Source: Dongia_A sp035695765 (GTDB lineage Bacteria > Pseudomonadota > Alphaproteobacteria > Dongiales > Dongiaceae). From it: DNA of 64,000 bases. Location of the stretch: assembly GCA_035695765.1 (NCBI GenBank), contig DASRRI010000038.1, positions 21,910-85,909 on the forward strand, in the 5' to 3' direction. A program made the translations under genes and the position numbers. Within the stretch, counting starts at the first letter, position 1. Each line of letters opens with the position of its first letter. This document shows, one piece after another, positions 58,208-64,000 of the stretch. Below the pieces are notes generated by a model. The model worked only from the letters and a program-made list of their open reading frames with translations, did no database searches and was not told where the DNA came from.

Positions 58208-59181
58208 GCGAACATCGCGGGCATGCCGCCGGTGTGGATGAAGACGACGGTTTCATCGGCGCCGAAATGGCCTGACCGGACGAGGTCGACCAGGCCGGCC
58301 ATTGCCTTGCCGGTGTAGACCGGGTCCAACACGATCCCCTCCAGCCGCGCCAGCAATCCCACCGCCTCGAGCATGGAGGAAGTCGGGAGTCCATAGCCCG
58401 GCCCGGCATATCCGCTGCGGATGGCGACCGCGTCTTCGGGCAACGGCGGGTTCAATCCGACCTTGCCTGCGCACGCTTCCGCAATCGTGCGCACCTCGGC
58501 CAGCAAGCCATCGGCCTCGCCCTCGATATCGATTCCGAGTACCTGCACGCGCGCCGCGGCCAGCGCCATCCCGACCACCAGGCCGGCCTGCGTCCCGCCG
58601 GATGCCGTCGCGAACAGCACGCGGTCGATCGAGATGCCGGCCTTTTTCGCTTGGCTCAGCAATTCCAGCGCGGCGGCCGCATAGCCAAGCGCACCGGTCT
58701 CGTTGGAGCCGCCGGTCGGGATGTGATAGGGTGCCTCGCCGCCATTCCGCAGTCTTGGCAGCAGGCGCGCGACCGCATCGGCGCGCGTTTGCCCGGCTTC
58801 GCACAGATGGATGGTCGCGCCCAGCACGCGGTCCAGCAGCAGGTTTCCGTTCTCGCGATAGGGGCTGGTGATGATCGGCACCTGATGATCCAGCACCAGG
58901 TGGCATTTGAGGCCGGCCTTGGCCGCCGCCGCTGCAATCTGCCGGACATGGTTCGATTGCAGGCCGCCTTCCGTCACCACGCACGTCGCGCCGGCTGCGA
59001 GCGCCGCGCCGATCAGGAACTCGGCCTTGCGGGTCTTGTTGCCGCCGAGCGCCAAGCCGGTGCAATCGTCGCGCTTGATGTAGAGGCGCGGGCCGCCGAG
59101 ATGCCGGCGCAAGCGATCGAGCGGTTCCAGCGGCGTCGGCAGGTGCGCGAGGGCGAAGCGGGGAAATTTCGAGAGTGGCAT
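58189..59181 (-). CDS. D-cysteine desulfhydrase/ACC-deaminase-like PLP enzyme
   Basis: 330-residue fold-type II PLP enzyme. LYIKRDDCTGLALGGNKTRKAEFL carries the PLP lysine (Lys49); TEGGLQSNHVRQIAAAAAKAGLKCHLVL and TASGGTQAGLVVGM (phosphate cradle) follow; IHTGGMPAMF ends it. The length and motifs match D-cysteine desulfhydrase and ACC deaminase relatives; the exact substrate (D-cysteine, D-serine or ACC) is not decidable. ATG 59181 gives MPLSKFPR, the usual start. Confidence 0.88.
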   Translation of the reverse strand: MPLSKFPRFALAHLPTPLEPLDRLRRHLGGPRLYIKRDDCTGLALGGNKTRKAEFLIGAALAAGATCVVTEGGLQSNHVRQIAAAAAKAGLKCHLVLDHQVPIITSPYRENGNLLLDRVLGATIHLCEAGQTRADAVARLLPRLRNGGEAPYHIPTGGSNETGALGYAAAALELLSQAKKAGISIDRVLFATASGGTQAGLVVGMALAAARVQVLGIDIEGEADGLLAEVRTIAEACAGKVGLNPPLPEDAVAIRSGYAGPGYGLPTSSMLEAVGLLARLEGIVLDPVYTGKAMAGLVDLVRSGHFGADETVVFIHTGGMPAMFAYADCF

Positions 59182-59517
59182 GGCACACCTCCCAGCGTTT
59201 CGGCACCATTCCACTATAGCGGTCGAACCGTCACGAGCGGGCGCACAAAAGAACGGACCGCGATCTTTGGGACCGCGATCAGTCCGAAGCAGGGCGAGCC
59301 GTTCGATGGGGCTGCGCCACCCACCGGTCACGATGAGCCGCGGCGCTTCAGTCGGTTTTTCACGGGGCTTCTCGGAGCGGATGCAGTGCGAACATCCATC
59401 CGAAAACTTGATCGCTCGGCCTTGTTATCTTTCGAAATTCCAGCAACTTTCGAAGTGGCTACCGGAGTACGACCTTCTCGCACGCCAGTATCATCAGCGC
59501 AGCCGTCTTATGGATCT
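59182..59517. other. 336-bp boundary spacer before the ApeA-like gene
   Basis: No gene recognised. It holds a direct repeat (GGACCGCGATC at two places near 59255 and 59270), and base composition falls from the GC level of the left-hand genes to that of the ApeA gene. Frames here contain short coding-like fragments (KWLPEYDLLARQY) with no start. Likely edge of the inserted segment. Confidence 0.5.
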
Positions 59518-60792
59518 TCATTGCGGATCAAACACGTCAGAATATTCCCATACCCTTTGCAGAATAGACTCGATCTCAATTGGGGGAATCTTCATCCACT
59601 TTAGGACATTGACCTCGAAGACAAGCCGCAAGCTTTTCCATGTATCAGCAAGCTCCGTTAGCGATATCGGGTAGCTGCCTTGGTGTGGCTCGTAATGCGC
59701 ATAATAGCTTCTTACACGCGCAGTCGCCTTGCCAAATTCCACAGTGTCACCAACGCGCCGAACTACGGCCGGAAGACTGTTTTCAGTCATTTCCGTGATG
59801 ATGTGATTCAACTTGATATGGCGCCCACTCGTCCGCCTATAAAAGGCATCACAAGCCAGTACTAGGGAGAAAAGCGACTGATCTAGAGTTTCGCCACGAT
59901 CCAGTGCCGATAGAAAGAGCACGTAGACCGGAAAAAACTCTTCGTAATTATCTAGCCATGTTGCGAGGCTTGACTGGTATTGGGTGTGGACCTCGCGCAG
60001 TGTAAAGAATCCATCCATCATGTGCTCGTCGTTAGGGCTGTCATGCGCGTTATGTCTGGGCCCGGCAGCCCAAATTCCCTGGAGCCCCACCCAAGGGCTG
60101 ATGAGTCTTCGCGAACCGTACGAATATCGCAGTGAGTTCCGTCGGGTCTTCTCGCGTGTAATGAATGAGAGATAAGCTTCCAATGCCAAGACGGCCTGCC
60201 TGAAACTATCGAGCGGCTCCCGACGGTGGCGTCGCATTTCGATGAATGTGTGAAGCCCCCAATGCTGTGTGCCATCAGTGACCGTCACACGAATCTTTTC
60301 AGTCTGCGCCACTGCAATAGTTTCGCTGCGGTAAAGGATTAGACTTCTGGGACGCGAAATATTTATCGATCGATCCAAATCAAAAATGTGTTGATGTTCT
60401 CTGCGGGGAATCCGCCATCGGCTAATGGTTGGAAAGCCCACCTCGATGCAATTAGTTCTAATGGCGTCTTTGGTCCTGATGTGCTGCCCAAGGTGTAGTT
60501 CCACGGCGCCAAACACGGAGTTAACGAGCCATTGGCGCTCGTCACTTGTACGCGAAGTTGGGCCATTCAGCACAAAGCAGTTCACAAGGGTGACACATTC
60601 TCCTCTAACTCCGTCCCCTAAAATTATGTCTGGATTCTGAGGAAGACGGCCGGTCGGTTCGTTTGGAAAAAGCCAGCCAAACAGCCGCAGCCTTAACTCA
60701 CCAGACCGGTACCGGTCCAGGATACCGGCAACAGGCGCTTCGTTGCTGTTTGGTAAAAACCAGAATCCCTCAATAGACGCGAGGGCGTTCAT
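59518..60792 (-). CDS. ApeA-like HEPN anti-phage protein
   Basis: 424 residues. The N-terminal part (SIEGFWFLPNSNEAPVAGIL, LRLRLFGWLFPN) matches the ApeA N-terminal domain (FWxLPxxxxxxVxGxL pattern); a beta-rich centre follows; a C-terminal HEPN RNase-type helical region carries Arg361-x4-His366 (RSYYAH), the HEPN catalytic motif. Family knowledge: ApeA proteins block phage by RNA cleavage upon infection. Base composition is below the local average, consistent with transfer. Next to two other minus-strand genes of similar composition, including another HEPN-like protein. Confidence 0.75.
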   Translation of the reverse strand: MNALASIEGFWFLPNSNEAPVAGILDRYRSGELRLRLFGWLFPNEPTGRLPQNPDIILGDGVRGECVTLVNCFVLNGPTSRTSDERQWLVNSVFGAVELHLGQHIRTKDAIRTNCIEVGFPTISRWRIPRREHQHIFDLDRSINISRPRSLILYRSETIAVAQTEKIRVTVTDGTQHWGLHTFIEMRRHRREPLDSFRQAVLALEAYLSFITREKTRRNSLRYSYGSRRLISPWVGLQGIWAAGPRHNAHDSPNDEHMMDGFFTLREVHTQYQSSLATWLDNYEEFFPVYVLFLSALDRGETLDQSLFSLVLACDAFYRRTSGRHIKLNHIITEMTENSLPAVVRRVGDTVEFGKATARVRSYYAHYEPHQGSYPISLTELADTWKSLRLVFEVNVLKWMKIPPIEIESILQRVWEYSDVFDPQ

Positions 60793-60834
60793 GTGCGCTC
60801 CTGACCGTCGCGCATTCTCAATCGCGCTCGCGTG

Positions 60835-61062
60835 CTAGATATTGCTGCGCTTGTCCGCGGGAACTTGGCACTTTGCGATGTCGCCTCCGCACTGAAGATG
60901 CTGCGAGGCGCCCAAAAAAGCCGTGTCTTCCTCTGTCATCGGTGAGTGTGGGTGTGCGCACCAAGGCGTCCTAGTTTGATGGATGTCAGGTTGACGATCA
61001 GAGCGAATCTCCCTGCTTTCAATAGTTCGGATTTTTACCCTGTAGAATGGACAGTCACTCAT
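60835..61062 (-). CDS. Small Cys-rich putative zinc-binding protein
   Basis: 75 residues. Cysteines in CPFY, WCAHP, LQCGGD and KCQVP, with His residues between, suggest a small zinc-ribbon-like fold. No family assigned with certainty, though short proteins with this CPxY...WCxHP...CxGDxxKC pattern occur widely. It lies 42 bp from the ApeA-like gene and 16 bp from the HEPN-like gene, all on the minus strand, so it may belong to the same unit. Confidence 0.55.
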   Translation of the reverse strand: MSDCPFYRVKIRTIESREIRSDRQPDIHQTRTPWCAHPHSPMTEEDTAFLGASQHLQCGGDIAKCQVPADKRSNI

Positions 61063-61078
61063 TTGCTTCCCCTTCAGT

Positions 61079-61600
61079 TCAAAAGGTCCGCTTCCTTTTA
61101 ATTCTCTTGGGACGTAACTCCGGCCAGATCAAAGGCCGAAGATCACTAAGCTTGCTCTTGACATCGTCCAACGCGCGGATGAGATCGTCCAGATCGGGTT
61201 CACTCACCACATTGCGAGTCTTAACTAGGCCAATGCCATTTGGTTGTTGGTTCGTGCGCGTCCGCTGATAGCCAATAGTGACAGGGCTTCCGTCATCACT
61301 CATGCCCCAGGCTGAATGAAAGTAAGCGTTGCGCTTGTCCTGGACCTTTCCAGCGAATATCACTAATTCAAGAAAACCTCTCTTTAACGCCGCATCTCTA
61401 ATCTCTCGCTTGGCCAAAGACGTTGTGAGTTCGAGCAGCTGATTGAACTGCATCCGCGAAGTCACGATCATTCCCCGCTGGAAATCGCCAAGAAATTGTT
61501 TCACGTAGAGCTTCAACAAGAATTCGATTTGAGCAAAGAGAATGGCGACCTTGCCAAGTCGAAGGGTAAAGCCCTCGGGCCAGTCGCTAGGAAGACGCAT
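61079..61600 (-). CDS. HEPN-like hypothetical protein
   Basis: 173 residues, mainly alpha-helical: GKVAILFAQIEFLLKLYVKQFLG, then LKRGFLELVIFAGKVQDKRNAYFHSAWG. The RNAYFH segment (Arg90-Asn91-x3-His95) is the R-x4-H HEPN RNase signature with the favoured Asn. A basic C-terminus (RPKRIKRKRTF) could bind nucleic acid. Not assigned to a named family; a HEPN toxin or regulatory partner of the ApeA-like protein is the best guess. Its upstream spacer contains the rho transcript end. Confidence 0.6.
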   Translation of the reverse strand: MRLPSDWPEGFTLRLGKVAILFAQIEFLLKLYVKQFLGDFQRGMIVTSRMQFNQLLELTTSLAKREIRDAALKRGFLELVIFAGKVQDKRNAYFHSAWGMSDDGSPVTIGYQRTRTNQQPNGIGLVKTRNVVSEPDLDDLIRALDDVKSKLSDLRPLIWPELRPKRIKRKRTF

Positions 61601-61802
61601 TGTTGGTTTTCCCCCAGAGTCTGCTGAATCATATTAAACTAAGCAGGGATGCAACAAAAGATTGCTTTCTCGACCAGGGAGCATTGCGGTAATGGCTATT
61701 TATGAGCCTTGCCAACGCTTCACGCTTATCGTGAACGGTTGTAGTTGGTTCCGCTGTTGATGTTTGCAACGCGATGGTTGCGCAGCCTAACGTGCGCAAG
61801 AA
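61601..61802. other. Spacer between the HEPN-like gene and rho
   Basis: About 200 bp, A/T-richer than the flanks, without recognised coding, repeat or operator. The rho terminator (61803-61834) abuts it. Any promoter for the minus-strand HEPN genes should lie here; a TTGCAT...TAATAT-like pair near 61630-61660 is too weak to call. Confidence 0.5.
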
Positions 61803-61834
61803 AAACGGCGCGGATGTTGCCACCCGCGCCGTTT
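61803..61834 (-). terminator. Intrinsic terminator of rho
   Basis: On the minus strand AAACGGCGCGG pairs with CCGCGCCGTTT (10-11 bp), followed by TTTTTC: a canonical stem plus U-tract, 25 bp after the rho stop codon. Confidence 0.8.
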
Positions 61835-61858
61835 GCAGTCTACGCGATCTTGCGACCG

Positions 61859-63322
<1,464 letters not shown>

Positions 63323-63911
63323 AGTTCGTCCAATCCTTCGCCGTCGACCGCCGACACCAGCGGGACGGGCTGTTGAAACACCGATTCGAATTCACGCGCG
63401 TGACGCACCCGTTGCGCCCGCGTCAATTTGTCCACCTTGGTTCCAATGACCGCGCCCGGGCAGGGCAGCGAACGGGCCCACGCCCACGCGTCGAGGTCCG
63501 ACTCGAGGCCGGGATGCCGCGAGTCCACGATCAGCAACACTCCCATTGGTCGTTCGACCGCGCGGGCGAAGTACGCATCCGCGAGGCGGTCGAACTCGCG
63601 CGCCGCCGTATCGCGCCGTTGTCCGGCGCCGCCCGACCCGCCCGGAGCGCGCGCATATCCGTATCCGGGGAGGTCGACCAAGTAGAACGGCGGCAGCGTG
63701 CCGCGCTTCACCCGGTAAAAATTGGCGAGCCGCGTTTTGCCTGGCGCGGCGCTGGTGCGGGCCAGCGACTTGCCCACCAGCGCGTTGATCAGGCTCGATT
63801 TGCCGACGTTGGATCGACCGACGAGCGCAATCTCCGCCAGCCGATCTCGCGGAAAGTCACCGGCGCCCGCGGCGCTCGTGACGAACTCGGCGGCTATGCT
63901 CAAAACGACGG

Positions 63912-64000
63912 CCCTTCACTCCCGACGTGCCACGGAGGCACGAAGGCACGGAGAATATATGTGACTTAAGAAACTCCGTGATTCCGTGTCTCCGTGGCTC
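63912..64000. repeat. Imperfect inverted repeat built on CTCCGTGG at the window edge
   Basis: CCACGGAGGCACGAAGGCAC at the left and ACTCCGTGATTCCGTGTCTC then CGTGGC at the right are complementary (GTGCC/ACGGAG units). It is a common dispersed intergenic repeat in several non-proteobacterial phyla and continues past the window end. Confidence 0.6.

Overview
The window is about 64 kb of GC-rich, gene-dense bacterial DNA. Gene order and protein style point to an alphaproteobacterium. The evidence is hslVU divergent from a hisB-hisH-hisA-hisF-hisE-HIT run, rsmI and yraN beside a divergent LpoA-like lipoprotein, gshB, a DUF1127 mini-protein, and several small PAS_5-type proteins. Micropepsales or Rhizomicrobium-like lineages are a guess. 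The last 2.1 kb (rho, engB) does not look alphaproteobacterial and may be foreign DNA or an assembly join. I see no rRNA, tRNA, CRISPR array, prophage or intact insertion sequence.

Layout. 0.1-5.4 kb: a catabolic cluster (hotdog thioesterase, FAD amine/amino-acid oxidoreductase, ornithine-cyclodeaminase homologue) facing an aromatic-amino-acid-lyase homologue that lacks the MIO motif and an isocitrate-lyase/PEP-mutase enzyme. 5.5-8.2 kb: a PAS protein and a hybrid histidine kinase. 8.3-14.0 kb: an unrecognised three-gene operon of paralogues sharing a domain of about 205 residues; one member carries roughly 120 tandem pentapeptide units predicted to form a very long helix. 14.1-21.7 kb: DUF1127 with two CRP-like sites, a VOC protein, PAP2 phosphatase, macro-domain deacetylase, an orphan antitoxin, secreted unknowns, and a frameshifted chimera containing a copy of the hslU 3' end. 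21.8-28.4 kb: hslVU and the his operon with an embedded GNAT gene. 28.4-34.8 kb: MarR and HxlR regulators, an MFS pump, small stress/detoxification families, a degenerate hisE paralogue and a truncated O-methyltransferase. 35-45 kb: a trypsin-TPR protein, an HDAC-like amidohydrolase, two small membrane proteins with striking hairpins, two DMT transporters, tandem PAS proteins and a cytochrome c. 45-54 kb: gshB, a Rap1a-like pseudogene, dadA, SirB1, a BON lipoprotein, yraN, rsmI and the LpoA-like protein. 53.7-59.2 kb: a GIY-YIG gene bracketed by palindromes, a methyltransferase, an acyltransferase, qor, TetR and a D-cysteine-desulfhydrase-like enzyme. 59.5-61.6 kb: lower-GC DNA with an ApeA-like HEPN protein and a second HEPN-like gene, probably a small anti-phage locus. 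61.8-64 kb: rho and engB.

Two dispersed repeat families recur between genes. One is a G/C-tract palindrome of about 105 bp that lies only between co-directional genes (hisB/hisH, hisA/hisF, rsmI/yraN, with a looser copy before the MFS gene). The other has CGTCA...TGACG ends. The best candidates for undescribed biology are the paralogue/pentapeptide-helix operon, the HEPN pair, the hairpin covering the ribosome-binding site at 38.7 kb, and the repeat-bracketed GIY-YIG unit.
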